Notes: generated by a model not told the origin, from the letters alone. Shown: positions 16,901 through 25,325, counted from the stretch's first letter. The stretch: 64,000 nt of DNA from Candidatus Obscuribacterales bacterium (GCA_019752635.1 JAIELX010000077.1:1-64000); one strand, 5' to 3'. Made by a program: numbers and translations.

Positions 16901-19666
16901 CGCCAGCAAATGCTTCTGCGTAATGAACATTCTGTACAGAGTGCGAAAAATCGAATCCAGCCAGACCAAAGCCTCATAAGGAAGACAGACAAGAGTAAAC
17001 AGAGCCTGTTCAAAACTGTTGAGCGCAAGCTTGGCGGTCGTATCCAAATGCTGCACTAACATAGCGTCCGAAGGCTTACGAACCAGGCTCACTAGTGATA
17101 TTGCTACCGGCGGCAGCAAGACAACAGAGACTACTGCTACAGTCCACAGCCAAGTCGGTGAAAGTACTGTCCACGACAGAATTAGCAAACCGGTTAACGC
17201 CGGCGCAACAAGACTTCGACGGAGATTGTCAAAAATCTTCCACCGCAAAAACATCGTAAGGGGGTTCGGTTCCCGTTTGCCATCCATCGCGGGAACGGCA
17301 GGCAACAACCAGGCCAGCAATTGCCAGTCTCCCCTGGTCCACCGCCGGTGCCGCGATACATCTGCAGGATAGTTGGCCGGATACGACTCATAGAGTTCCG
17401 CATCACTCAGCAGGCCTGAGCGAACATAACATCCCTCCAACAAATCGTGGCTAAGAATGCGGTTCTCAGGCATTCGGTCTTGCAGCGCTTTCTCAAACGC
17501 CTCAATGTTGTAAATGCCTTTACCAATGAAGGACCCTTGGCGAAAAACATCCTGATAAACATCGGAAACAGCCCTGGTATAGGGGTCGATGCCGGCGTCG
17601 GTACCATGCATTGCCGCGTAGTGCGACAAACTTGCACCGGGCAGACTAACACCTACTCGCGGTTGCAAGATGCCGTACCCTCTGACAACTCGCTTCTGCT
17701 TCTCATCAAAGAACGGGCGATTCAACGGGTGCTCCATGGCACCAACGAAGACACGCGCCGAGTCCCGAGGCAACTCCGTGTCGGTATCGAGCGTGATTAC
17801 ATATTTGACTGCGGACAGCGCTGCCGCATCGCCTTCTACGGTCGAGAAGCCATCAAATTTTCCGGTCCTTAATGCCGCGTTAAGTTCGGCGAGTTTTCCG
17901 CGTTTGCGTTCGTAGCCCATCCAAACGCCCTCGGCGGGATTCCACAAGCGAGTTCGGTTAAAAAGAAAGAAGACGCACTCTCCATCGGAACGATACTTTC
18001 TATTCAGAGCCTCAATTCGTCGACACGCAAGTGCCAACAGGTCCGAATCTATCTTTCTCAATTGCTCGGATGCGTCAACGAAGTCAGTCAGCAAAGCGAA
18101 GAACAGCTGCTCATCATTGTTGGCAAGAAAACGAACTTCCAGCGCCTCCACAAGGTGTTCCACACTATCAGCGGAGACGAGCATCGATGGCACCACAACC
18201 AGGGTGCGACATTCACGCGGCAACCCCGCGGCGTAATCCATCTTCGGCAAGGCCCTTGAACGCACCAATAATGTAGCGAGCCAGTTAACTAAGCTAAGCG
18301 CTAGCTGACTGCTTGCAACTACGATCAAAGCCGCAAGGAGGGCAAGAAACCAGCCGTCAGGTTTTGACTGATTCGCCAGGTTTACGAAGTAAATCGAGAA
18401 GAGAACTGTTAGAAGAAAGATCGAGCTTCCGAAAAGAAGCGGACCTTTGCCGCGCCCCGACCATGACGAAATAGATGTTCCGGCCAGCTTCTCTAAAGCA
18501 GGCAAACCGTCATCTATCAAATAAAACCCGACGTGCCTTTCGCGATCATCCTCACTTCCGGCTGCCCGGGCCAAATCCAAAGCGTATTGTGCTATTAGAC
18601 TTTCAGCAGTTTTGGTTTTCTTCGCCAGTTTTTCGACCACATGGCGATACTCGTCTCGTGTTCCAAAATCCATTCGAGCGTAAACATTGTCAGGATCTTC
18701 TCGCAACTTCTTTTCGGCGATGCATTGATCTTCCACAAAGTCACGCCAGTTCATGGAACCGAGAAACCTGAGACTGCCAATGCTGTTACTTATGGAGAGT
18801 TGATCAGCTGCTTGCATTTGCGTTTCGACACGCACCAGCTGCTCAATACTTGAATTAGTCTCCAGCAACCGTTGCTCAATCCAAGTCAAACCCAGTGCCA
18901 ACGCCGAACTCTGCCCCGACAAGCGACGCGACAGCTCCGCGACAAATGAACTATTCACGGGCGGATTGGACCGCGCCATGTCTGCTATCACCAGAATCAG
19001 ACTTTTAGGATCGTTCGTCGCCGTTTCAACCATTTTGGTTGCCCATGAATCAGCGAGGTCTCTCTCTTTCGCATTGTGGCCCATACGAACGGCAATACGC
19101 CTGAGATTCTCGATCAACGCCAATCGCAGCATGATCGGAATGGCCCAAAGCTCTCCGATTCTCAGTTCGGCAATTTGCTGGTAACTATGAATGAAGCCGC
19201 TTAAATTGTCGGAGTCTACGCGGCCGTCGCCGTGAGAAATTGCGGCCAGAGCCAAGTCGTAAACTCGCGGATACCCGGCGGAAGGTCCATGGGACAAACG
19301 CGGTAACTCGCGACTATAACCCTGAGGCAAATGTCTTCGGGCGGTGCGAATCTGCTCTTCAATCAAGTAAAAATTGTCGAGCAACCACTCGCCGGCAGGC
19401 GTAATACGCCGACCAATCTTTACCGACGTCGTCAGACGATTGCAAATATCAGCAAGGACTTGTTCGTTCTGATCCAATCTCTGCAGCAGTTGATCACTGC
19501 TTTGCCCATGGATAATTCGATGAAGACCACCAAGAGTCCGACCATGCTGCGCCATTTGCTCAGCGCTGTAAAGCTCGGACCTTAGCGGAAGCTCTTCAAA
19601 TTCACTTGTCGTACTCTCTGAGGTTCTACGTTCCAAAAGCGCGGACGAGAACCAGGACAGAATCAA
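10967..19666 (-). CDS. ndvB: cyclic beta-1,2-glucan synthase (GT84/GH94 type)
   Basis: At 2899 residues this matches the usual size (about 2800-2900) of NdvB/ChvB/Cgs. It has an N-terminal region beginning PLRSELYSAEQM, membrane segments near 410-475, the glucosyltransferase domain (VITLDTDTELPRD near 625, followed by QGSFIGKGIYN and RHRRWTRGDWQ), further membrane segments near 860-1020, a glycoamylase-like domain, and a C-terminal GH94 phosphorylase domain. The GH94 aspartate lies in GDWNDGMN near 2575, with the closing signature GGWSWYTGSAGWMYR. The enzyme makes beta-1,2-linked glucan from UDP-glucose at the inner membrane and trims it during cyclisation; products are periplasmic or extracellular. 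The start (TTG at 19666) is uncertain because no ribosome site is evident; the conserved N-terminal motif at residue 27 limits how far downstream it can be. Confidence 0.92.
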   Translation of the reverse strand: MILSWFSSALLERRTSESTTSEFEELPLRSELYSAEQMAQHGRTLGGLHRIIHGQSSDQLLQRLDQNEQVLADICNRLTTSVKIGRRITPAGEWLLDNFYLIEEQIRTARRHLPQGYSRELPRLSHGPSAGYPRVYDLALAAISHGDGRVDSDNLSGFIHSYQQIAELRIGELWAIPIMLRLALIENLRRIAVRMGHNAKERDLADSWATKMVETATNDPKSLILVIADMARSNPPVNSSFVAELSRRLSGQSSALALGLTWIEQRLLETNSSIEQLVRVETQMQAADQLSISNSIGSLRFLGSMNWRDFVEDQCIAEKKLREDPDNVYARMDFGTRDEYRHVVEKLAKKTKTAESLIAQYALDLARAAGSEDDRERHVGFYLIDDGLPALEKLAGTSISSWSGRGKGPLLFGSSIFLLTVLFSIYFVNLANQSKPDGWFLALLAALIVVASSQLALSLVNWLATLLVRSRALPKMDYAAGLPRECRTLVVVPSMLVSADSVEHLVEALEVRFLANNDEQLFFALLTDFVDASEQLRKIDSDLLALACRRIEALNRKYRSDGECVFFLFNRTRLWNPAEGVWMGYERKRGKLAELNAALRTGKFDGFSTVEGDAAALSAVKYVITLDTDTELPRDSARVFVGAMEHPLNRPFFDEKQKRVVRGYGILQPRVGVSLPGASLSHYAAMHGTDAGIDPYTRAVSDVYQDVFRQGSFIGKGIYNIEAFEKALQDRMPENRILSHDLLEGCYVRSGLLSDAELYESYPANYPADVSRHRRWTRGDWQLLAWLLPAVPAMDGKREPNPLTMFLRWKIFDNLRRSLVAPALTGLLILSWTVLSPTWLWTVAVVSVVLLPPVAISLVSLVRKPSDAMLVQHLDTTAKLALNSFEQALFTLVCLPYEALVWLDSIFRTLYRMFITQKHLLAWNPSSEAHRRAPTEFAAICDQMLVAPVTASVVAGFLIVARPEALAVALPLLIGWFCSPAIVWWLGCPRAAGALLLEPGQRAFLRKIARKTWSFFEMFVSQEDHWLPPDNFQEQPLTVVAHRTSPTNMGLSLLANLTARDFGYIQTGEVLSRVQCAISTMRALEKHRGHLYNWYDTQTLRPLPPRYVSTVDSGNLAGHLLTLNSGLSSLLDEQIVDLRVLAGLEDTVGLVVDALEKGTTSPSVVSFCSALALVKASNPLRLLDFKEAMVELQDSATSICEEIPESSFCRVGFDNTSSEASSWAAAAQRQCADAVNELQFMAPWVELAGIEQLVEQFPFVNRIPTLQAVATLYADEKKAIQDELASVNSEQAKEQLQALLKAVAEASRRAAERVSVIQQLIIESTALATFEYEFIFDKSKQLLSIGYNVEERRADASCYDLLASEARLGNFVAIAQGQLPQKSWFSLGRTLTTAAGEPVLFSWSGSMFEYLMPLLVMPTYPGTLLYQTCKAAVDRQIEYGKQRHVPWGISESGYYAVDVNLNYQYRAFGVPGLGLKRGLSQDLVIAPYATVMSLMVAPEAACSNLERLVQEGFLGRYGFYEAIDYTLSRIPRGQTRAIVRSFMAHHQGMSFLSLAYALLNQPMQKRFERDPSLQSAMLLLQERIPKAGGMHLFSTETAEQRIEENGGDDMPMRFFKTAGTATPELQLLSNGRYHVMVTNAGGGYSRWNDLAVNRWREDATCDNRGTFAYVRDANSGHYWSTAFQPTLKSPDSYEAIFSEAKVEFRRRDRDVDTHTEIVVSSEDDIELRRVRVTNRSKQRCVLDVTSYSEVVLANAAHDDQHPAFSNLFVQTEIIPDRQAILCHRRPRSEGDPVAWMFHLLAVHDAETGSLSYETDRLKFIGRGNTPANPQAMQADILSGSQGSVLDPIVSIRCPLKLGPEESATVNLVTGIAESREACLELVEKYHDRLLADRVFDLAWTHSQVVLRQLNATESDGQLYARLANSVIYANQFLRADSATLIKNRRGQSGLWGYSISGDLPIVLLQIKDVENMSLVKQMVQAHAYWRMKGLIVDLVIWNEDRVGYRQLIQEQIMGLVASGVEANLLDKPGGIFVRIADQISQEDRILFQTVARAIIKDSRGTLAEQITRRPLRESKVPRLIPSRVHQDAQRSLQESQRSDLILFNGLGGFTSDGREYVITTTHGYVTPLPWVNVLANPFFGTVVSESAVGYTWLENAHEFRLTPWNNDPVCDPAGEAFYIRDEESGYFWSASPLPARGTTPYTTRHGFGYSVFEHTESGISSEMHVFVALDAPVKVVSLKIRNQSGRSRRISITAYVEWLLGDIKSKTAMHVSTELDPVTGAIFARNYYSSEFPDRVAFLDVDAVNRSSTGDRTELLGRNGNMASPAAMLAERLSGRVGAGLDACGALMVPFELADGEEREVTFKLGIGQDAEDASKLINRFRGGIARLDAFEKLCQYWKRTLGAVQCITPDVSLNMMVNGWLLYQTISSRMWGRSGYYQSGGAFGFRDQLQDAMSLVYAAPELLRKQLLLCSSRQFVEGDVQHWWHPPSGRGVRTRISDDYLWLPLATCRYVSTTGDTGVLDETTPFLSGRAVSPRDDSYFDLPAVSSDSATLYEHCKRAVIHGLRMGAHGIPLMGCGDWNDGMNLVGEKGTGESVWLGFFLYDVLKGFESLASARGDALFAERCRSEAYQLKYNIEQNCWDGNWYHRAYFDDGTPLGSASNDECRIDSISQSWGVISGAANSDRAKQAMDAVYHRLVRKEHQLVQLLDPPFDKSELNPGYIKGYVPGVRENGGQYTHAAVWTAMAFAQVGETARAWELTTMINPVNHALNAASVDVYKVEPYVVAADVYAVSPHAGRGGWSWYTGSAGWMYRLIVESLLGLHLKVDKLRLTPRLPASWSEFKVHYRYRETVYHVTVLQGNGDPESVTVDGVLQRGSEFNLVDDRAEHQVLVRLPSAAD

Positions 19667-19899
19667 TCAAAACACACTGGAATGGCCGAGTTCCCCTAAT
19701 TTGAGGTGCACACCCGGTAATCGAGGACTCTCGATCAGGCGAAGCGACCATTGCGCTCAGATTATACACACAAATGCTACTACATCCTGTCGTAATCATC
19801 ACACAAAGTAAACAAAGGCAGATTCCCGGCTCTAAAGGACGTGCGCTCGTTTTGGCACACGCTTCCTTTTGAGCCGGGAACGGACTCCGGACGATTTCC

Positions 19900-20550
19900 T
19901 TACCGGGCACGCCCGGTACCGAGGAACACAAAAGACGCGAGGAAGATAAAAAGCAGCCCCGGTCCTTTGAAGCAGGCGATGAGTAGCACCACGAGCACAA
20001 TCACCAGGACGTGGAGCGTCCACAGCGGCGGTTGGCTCCGGGTGGCAGGCCTACCCAGCTGCGCGCGAGCCGCGCTGATGGTGAGCCCGGCAAGAGCCGT
20101 CGGGACCGCTATCAGGAACAGGTGGCCGGCGACGAACTCACCGTGATAGAGCACGATGCCGAGCATCATTGCCGGTACGCCGATGATGAACGCCGTCAGC
20201 ACGAGCAACCAAACGGCCCGTTTGTAGGACGGATTGTTCTCGTTCTGAGGCAGCAGGGCATTGTATTGCGGAATCTTGCTCGACAGAGTCGATGCCACGA
20301 ACGCAGAGCCGCCAGAAGTCATGGCACAGATGCCGAATGCGGCGATCAGGTTGTTCAGCACCGGGTGGTCCGAATAGAGCGGATTGCATTCCGCCCCGAC
20401 GAAGAACATCGCCGCCAGGCCGCAGGCCGCGAGCAGAGGCGAAAGAAGCCTCACGAACCAGTTCGGATTGTTCTCTCCGAGCTTGAAGCCAAAGTACATC
20501 AGGAACATGGCCAGAATCAAACCTGGCAGAATGATGTATCCCAGAACCAC
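19900..20550 (-). CDS. multi-pass membrane protein, unknown
   Basis: This 216-residue protein has about six hydrophobic segments, among them YIILPGLILAMFLMYFGF (N-terminus), LLAACGLAAMFFVGA, NLIAAFGICAMTSGG and a C-terminal pair (VLVIVLVVLLIACF; LLFIFLASFVFL). The frame extends upstream to 20781, but the extension is not membrane-like. The GTG at 20550 has GGAAGGATACTAGC in front, so it is chosen. No family is recognised. The gene lies in a minus-strand run with two other membrane or secreted products (21320-21601 and the S41 protease), which suggests an envelope role. Confidence 0.6.
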   Translation of the reverse strand: MVLGYIILPGLILAMFLMYFGFKLGENNPNWFVRLLSPLLAACGLAAMFFVGAECNPLYSDHPVLNNLIAAFGICAMTSGGSAFVASTLSSKIPQYNALLPQNENNPSYKRAVWLLVLTAFIIGVPAMMLGIVLYHGEFVAGHLFLIAVPTALAGLTISAARAQLGRPATRSQPPLWTLHVLVIVLVVLLIACFKGPGLLFIFLASFVFLGTGRAR

Positions 20551-20612
20551 GCTAGTATCCTTCCAGGGCTCGCAGAGCCCGTCTTGAGGAGAAAGTAAAA
20601 CGGGGCGCAACA

Positions 20613-20640
20613 GGATGCTGCCGTTGACCCGGCAGCATCC
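20613..20640 (-). terminator. stem-loop between 20550 and 20730
   Basis: GGATGCTGCCG pairs with CGGCAGCATCC across a six-base loop. It is one of two strong stems in the gap between two minus-strand genes. Confidence 0.45.
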
Positions 20641-20684
20641 CCTAGTTGCAATCGCGCCACCATTTTGACGGGCGGCCAAAAGCT

Positions 20685-20718
20685 GGTTGCGCCTCGGTTT
20701 TACCACCGAGGCGCAACC
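20685..20718 (-). terminator. 14-bp perfect stem after the 20730-21098 gene
   Basis: GGTTGCGCCTCGGT pairs perfectly with ACCGAGGCGCAACC over a six-base loop, starting 12 bases beyond the stop codon. No U-run follows on the minus strand. Confidence 0.55.
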
Positions 20719-20729
20719 CGGCCCGCCGA

Positions 20730-21098
20730 TTACCAGCTCAACACACAGTAGTCGAACCCGACCACGTTGATGCTGGCGCACCCGAACAGGGCACCGGTCT
20801 CAACGCCGCACTCCTCGAGATCCACGATGATCTCGCCGTATCCGTTCTTGGGGTGCGGGCCGTCCGCTTCGCAGAGCAGGCGGTCGTAGATGGACTGGCG
20901 GCCCAAGCGCGTGCCGTCGGGCATCGTGATTTCGCGCATGGAGCCGCAGGGGAACTGCCGGGTCTGCAGAACCTGCTTGTCGTCGTCGAAGAAGATCGTG
21001 GTGTCATCGTCCTGGAGAACGATGTGCCACTTCCGGCCGAGAAGGCTGTTGAAGAGGTTGCGGGGGTTAGTCAACGCGCGGATGGTTTTGTTGCTCAT
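20730..21098 (-). CDS. small protein, unknown
   Basis: This 122-residue soluble protein has no signal or membrane segment. It contains an acidic central stretch (LQDDDTTIFFDDDKQ), a 'CGSMREITMPDG' segment and four cysteines. No family is recognised. The ATG at 21098 has only a weak site (GTGAGTGT). It is read in the same direction as the S41 protease and is followed by a 14-bp stem-loop. Confidence 0.5.
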   Translation of the reverse strand: MSNKTIRALTNPRNLFNSLLGRKWHIVLQDDDTTIFFDDDKQVLQTRQFPCGSMREITMPDGTRLGRQSIYDRLLCEADGPHPKNGYGEIIVDLEECGVETGALFGCASINVVGFDYCVLSW

Positions 21099-21319
21099 AC
21101 ACTCACGGGGTTTGAGACACGCAGCGCCGAGCGCGAAATGCGCCCTCGCTTTACAGGTTGGCTCTCCGGTTTAGGGTGAAGTTACTGCTGTCTCGCTCCC
21201 CGCAATCCCCTTCTTCGTCCTTCTTGCCGCCTGGCTGTTGAGTCTTCAGCTTGACCTTCTCCGGCCAAGACTGCTTCACAGGTCCGGGTACTACTGGCCC
21301 GGCGGACGGGTGGTGCGTT

Positions 21320-21601
21320 TTACTGATCGGCGCGGTATCGGTCGTTCGTACGGTCTTTCCTGCGCATCCCCGGGCAGGGGATGAAGTCGGCTGCCCGCCG
21401 GAGCAGGCCGAGCACCGGGTAGTCGCGAAGCACCACGTGCTTACTGTTCACGAGGAAAGCCGCGTAACCCAGCTGGGCGAACAATGCCGCCCACGCGGCG
21501 CAGATGCCGAGGCCCGCCCCGAAGAAGTAACCGACCAAGAGTCCTGCGATGGCGGTACCGCAGGCGATGGTGAGTTTGTGTTTGTTCAGATATGACAACA
21601 C
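21320..21601 (-). CDS. two-TM small membrane protein
   Basis: The 93-residue product shows two adjacent membrane segments (IACGTAIAGLLVGYFFGAG and ICAAWAALFAQLGYAAFLV) and a basic, hydrophilic C-terminus (GMRRKDRTNDRYR). The frame is open to 21694, but the GTG at 21601 is preferred because GGGAG lies eight bases upstream and the longer form would overlap the end of the S41 gene. It follows that gene by 53 bases and may be co-transcribed with it. Function unknown. Confidence 0.55.
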   Translation of the reverse strand: MLSYLNKHKLTIACGTAIAGLLVGYFFGAGLGICAAWAALFAQLGYAAFLVNSKHVVLRDYPVLGLLRRAADFIPCPGMRRKDRTNDRYRADQ

Positions 21602-21654
21602 GGAATGTACTCCCGGGTGTTGACTGTCGAGCGAGGCAAGGACACGTTCCGCGC

Positions 21655-23442
21655 CTAGACCTTCTCGATGCAAACCACGCAGTAGGTGGAACACCCGCCG
21701 CTGCTGTTGTGATGGTTGATATCATCGCCTGCGGCGAACCGCTTACCGCACAGTTGGCACGGAACGCCGATCCAGTGGCTGTCCGGCGACACAATCTCGT
21801 TGCAGACCTCGCCGCGGTCCCGGGGAAACTCTTCCGGTTCGAGCAAGCTCGCCGCGAGGCTTTCGTCGCGCTCGCGCAAACCGGTCTTCACCATTGCGCC
21901 GACTGCAGCTACGGTAACAGTCTCGTTATCGGCTCCGTCCGCCACTTGCACCTCTCCATCGCCGGTGTATCCTTCGACCCAGCCGAAGTCCGGCTGCGGG
22001 TCTCGAACCGGACTCTTGCGCGACCGACGGGTCGCCAGGTGGATACCCAGACCAAGCGCCACTGCAAGCAGCAAGCACCCGACCACTGGCGGTCCCCACA
22101 TCATGAGCGCCACAGCCGTATCATTTCGCGGCGGCGACTTGCTGCCATCGCCGGGCTGGAAAGGAGCTGTCTTCAGCGCGATCAGAGCCGCTTCCAGCTG
22201 CGGGTCACCGTCCGGATTGCGCGGTTGCACCACGACTTTGTGCGGCGGGATGCCGCGCTGTCCGTGGTCGTAGCCGGAGGGACCGGAGAACCGCCCGGTG
22301 ACCAGTTGCAGCTCGCCGCCCGCCACCGCAAGGGTGTGGAACGACACCGCCTTGCCCCAGGTCTGCTCACCGAGAATCGTGGCACGCTTGCAGTCCTTGA
22401 GCGCGCTGGTCAGCATCTCCGCAGCGCTCATCGTCGAGCCGTTGGTTAGCACCACCATCGGTGCGTCGTACAGAGCGTTCACCAGCTTGACGTTGGCGGC
22501 GGTGGATTTGAGCAGCTCAGGCAGGTACGGCAGCGCGCTGTGCGAGGTTTCATGCAGCACGCGACCGTCCCGCCCCACGGTCCGACAGAACTCTCCCTTG
22601 CGAATGAACGCACCGGCGAATTCGAACGCCAGGTCCATGTAACCGCCGGTGTTTCCGCGCAAGTCCAGCACGATGCCGGCAATCTCGCCCTCCGAGTCAC
22701 GCGCAGCCTTGGCGACTTCGCGCGCGAATTCGTTGAGCAGATTGTGATTCATGAACGTGGCGACCTGGACGAACAGCACCTTTCCCGGCAGCATCTTCAC
22801 CGCCACGACGGTGTTGTCGTACGCAGCGTAGGTCAGCTTGACCGTGGACTTTTCCTTCGCTCCCGGCGCGAGGTACTCCACCTCCACCTCGGTACCGGGC
22901 CAATTGGCGACCAACCAGTCGATCCGGGACTGCGTCATCGCGTCGGTAAGTTCGGCGCCACCAATGGACACGATGCGGTCGCCCGGACGCAAACCGGCTT
23001 TCTCCGCTGCAGTGCGCGTGAAGACGATCGAGACCACCCAGCCGCCGTCGCGATGGTCCAGCGCGAAGCCAGGCGAAACCAGACCGAGGTCGAAGCGGTG
23101 ACCGGCGTCCAAAAGGTCGTCGCCAGAGCGAAACTTAAGCCAGCGATCGTCGATTTGAGACAACAGTTCCTTGATGCGGCGATCGCGTTCTTCCGCGGTA
23201 GCGATCTTGCCTTCGTAGGGTTTCAGCGTCCCGGCAGCCTGCATGTTCACGTACCGACGAGCGACCAGTTCGTAAACGAGTCGGTACTGACCGGTGAATC
23301 CTTCGGGATATTTGACACCTTGTGCAGAAAAGAGGCGCGGCGTTTCGAGCGCCGCAGCGGCTGCGGGAGGCGGCATTTGCGCCAGCGCGGCGGCAGGATG
23401 GCTGATGCCCAATACCGCGCACAGCATGATGCGTGCGAACAT
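21655..23442 (-). CDS. S41 family C-terminal-processing-type protease with TM and zinc-ribbon-like tail
   Basis: This 595-residue protein starts with a signal sequence (MFARIMLCAVLGI...). It has a PDZ domain at about 130-215 (GWVVSIVFTRTAAEKAGLRPGDRIVSIGG) and the S41 catalytic core. The nucleophile is the serine of NGSTMSAAEM and the base is the lysine of GEQTWGKAV, the Ser-Lys dyad of CtpA/tail-specific proteases. The core normally ends the protein; here a further membrane helix (VVGCLLLAVALGLGIHLA, about 450-470) is followed by an acidic linker and a Cys-rich end with CQLC and CVVC pairs, which could bind zinc. The start has GAGAGGTCTTT upstream. The topology predicts a periplasmic protease with a cytoplasmic zinc-binding tail, an unusual design. 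Confidence 0.85.
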   Translation of the reverse strand: MFARIMLCAVLGISHPAAALAQMPPPAAAAALETPRLFSAQGVKYPEGFTGQYRLVYELVARRYVNMQAAGTLKPYEGKIATAEERDRRIKELLSQIDDRWLKFRSGDDLLDAGHRFDLGLVSPGFALDHRDGGWVVSIVFTRTAAEKAGLRPGDRIVSIGGAELTDAMTQSRIDWLVANWPGTEVEVEYLAPGAKEKSTVKLTYAAYDNTVVAVKMLPGKVLFVQVATFMNHNLLNEFAREVAKAARDSEGEIAGIVLDLRGNTGGYMDLAFEFAGAFIRKGEFCRTVGRDGRVLHETSHSALPYLPELLKSTAANVKLVNALYDAPMVVLTNGSTMSAAEMLTSALKDCKRATILGEQTWGKAVSFHTLAVAGGELQLVTGRFSGPSGYDHGQRGIPPHKVVVQPRNPDGDPQLEAALIALKTAPFQPGDGSKSPPRNDTAVALMMWGPPVVGCLLLAVALGLGIHLATRRSRKSPVRDPQPDFGWVEGYTGDGEVQVADGADNETVTVAAVGAMVKTGLRERDESLAASLLEPEEFPRDRGEVCNEIVSPDSHWIGVPCQLCGKRFAAGDDINHHNSSGGCSTYCVVCIEKV

Positions 23443-24239
23443 AAAGACCTCTCAAAAGAGTGCTTCTGTGATTAGCTCCTCTCGGTGAGAACCGAGTTTG
23501 CAGCCTGGCGCACAGCGCGCGCGTTGCTGCGACTTCCAGACGCTCCGCGCAAGATTCAGAACCACCGCGCTGGCGACACCGAGGTGCGCGAAGCGAAGTG
23601 GAGCTGATCAGGCGCAGGCGCTTCAAACGTTCTCATCGGCAGTAACTCCCCTTTCCTGTTGCGCCTCATGCGCCTGACTGTACGCAGTTCTCTTGAACTC
23701 AAAGAGGGAAAGCGGTAACGAAGCCTGTGCCGGGTTGTTGTTGTTTTTCCGTTGGTTGATCAAGAAGAGAGATGCCCTACTGTGAATAATTTCGGCGCCC
23801 GGCGCAACAGCGCCGCGGATGCCGGCGAACGGCGCAAAGGCACCGGGCACGGGGTCTATCGGCACAGTACCGGGATCGCCGCGTCCGCTTAGTGCATACG
23901 TGGTTACATCCCCGCAAGGCGGAATTCTTAGCGCGAAGTTTCAATGAGTTCCTTCTCACCATCAGTGATACCAGAAAATTGTCCGCTTGCATCAACCTCG
24001 CACAGAAAAAGCCAGCCGATCTCAGTCGGGGAAATACGAAATCGAGCGATCACCGGCAATTCTCAGAAACACTGCCAAGTAAACGATTGACGATGTACGA
24101 ACGGTCATTGCCAAGACATAGCTCCATCGACTACGTTCAGTGCATCTTTCCTCTCTCCCTTTTTCATCGCCAGGTTTCGTTTCGCCAAACAACAACAGAA
24201 CCGACCGCCAAGTTCTTTCGCATAGACCGCACACGAAAC
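23443..24239. other. intergenic, about 800 bases, no gene seen
   Basis: Divergent gap between the S41 protease and the tmRNA. Reading frames here are short, lack ribosome sites and have no recognisable protein pattern. The tmRNA promoter must lie in its right-hand end, but I cannot place it with confidence. Confidence 0.45.
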
Positions 24240-24622
24240 GGGGGCGAAAAGGTATCGACCGGGTACGTAGAAGATGAGATTGCGCGTCGTGGTTAATCGG
24301 AAGGCCACGTAAAAATCCGATTGCAATTCAACTGCCAAACCGCAGTTCGCACTCGCGGCCTAATCTAAGGCTGCGCTGAAATTTACACGCTGCCTGAGCG
24401 TGTGAGTTTCAGTCGCCAATCAGGCTAGCTGTCGTCGGGTCGCAAGATCCGCCGGTGTCATCGACAGCAAAACTCCAGCACCGGATAGCAACCAAGAACC
24501 CTGCCTACCGGGGTCTTGTACGCGAACACGCCGAAGAAAGATCGGCACAAGTTGGTTGGATACACGCGTAGACGTTTCATCGGAACTACCACGGGACGCG
24601 GGTTCGATTCCCGCCGCCTCCA
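24240..24622 (+). ncRNA. ssrA: tmRNA (transfer-messenger RNA)
   Basis: The 5' GGGGGCG (24240-24246) pairs with CGCCTCC (24615-24621) as the seven-base acceptor stem with the usual G-U at position three, leaving discriminator A at 24622. Just inside are GGTATCGACCGGG at the 5' end and GGACGCGGGTTCGATTCCCGC, the T-arm, at the 3' end. An open frame ends at the TAA at 24361 and encodes a tag finishing AKPQFALAA, the canonical ALAA proteolysis signal; the resume codon lies near 24313-24318. CCA is not encoded (CTA follows). It rescues stalled ribosomes together with SmpB. At 383 bases it is of normal length for a one-piece tmRNA. Confidence 0.93.
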
Positions 24623-24633
24623 CTACCCCCGTC

Positions 24634-24688
24634 AAAAGATGCTGCTGCTGAGTCCCTCCACACGGGGACTCTTCAGCGCATCTTTTCC
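24634..24688 (+). terminator. tmRNA terminator
   Basis: Nested stems: outer AAAAGATGC with GCATCTTTT, inner GAGTCCC with GGGACTC, ending in TTTTCCTT 12 bases after the tmRNA. Confidence 0.75.
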
Positions 24689-24952
24689 TTCACCGCCCCC
24701 TACTAAATGTGTGCGTTGCCCGAGAAACTCCCGCAATCGCTTACTCTGCCAGCGAAAGCAGCACAGGCCCCTTTAAGGCATCAACACGAATACGTAATCA
24801 AATTCAGCGATTTTCGTATCGAATTCGTGTTGGCAGGGTTGCTGCCGGAGCGCTTGAGACAGCTTCGCTACAAGGAATCGGAGTAACTGCCGGTGCTGCA
24901 ATTTCAAGTAAAATGAATCGAACCAGTCTCCCCCCGTCTCAGGGAAAGAAAA

Positions 24953-25325
24953 ATGCCAGGAAAGCCAAATAATGACAAACAGTTTCGCGCAAATGCCGTA
25001 GCAACCGCGCTGGAGCGAAAGAACTCATTAGCCGTGGCAAAGGAGCTGGGCATTTCGCACGCCAAGCTGTTGGGCTGGATTGCCTCCCGAAGCAACAAAA
25101 CCAAGCTTTCCAGGGAAGACCGATACAACCGCAACCAAGAAAGAGAGATTGAGGCCGCGAAGAAAGAGCTGGCTCGATTGCAAGAAAGAGATCTTGCTGA
25201 AAGCAGAAAAATACTTTCAGCAGGAGAAAGAGACCTCTAACAACATACAAAGATACGAGCCCAATGGACATACCAAATTCGTTATCCATCAGCAGAGCAA
25301 CAAATCCGAAGGTGCCGATCTATAA
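24953..25325 (+). pseudogene. decayed IS3-family transposase orfA fragment
   Basis: The first 80 codons (from MPGKPNNDKQF, with an HTH reading AVAKELGISHAKLLGWI) match the helix-turn-helix OrfA of IS3-type elements. The expected following heptad region (KKEILLKAEKYFQQEKE) is present, but in the +1 frame from about 25190. The original frame stops at 25240 and the shifted frame at 25325, before any integrase domain. No inverted ends and no orfB are visible. This is a remnant, not a mobile element. Confidence 0.6.

Noticed and set aside
23892..24296. 134-codon frame running into the tmRNA
   Set aside because: It overlaps the tmRNA 5' end, has no ribosome site and no recognisable protein features.
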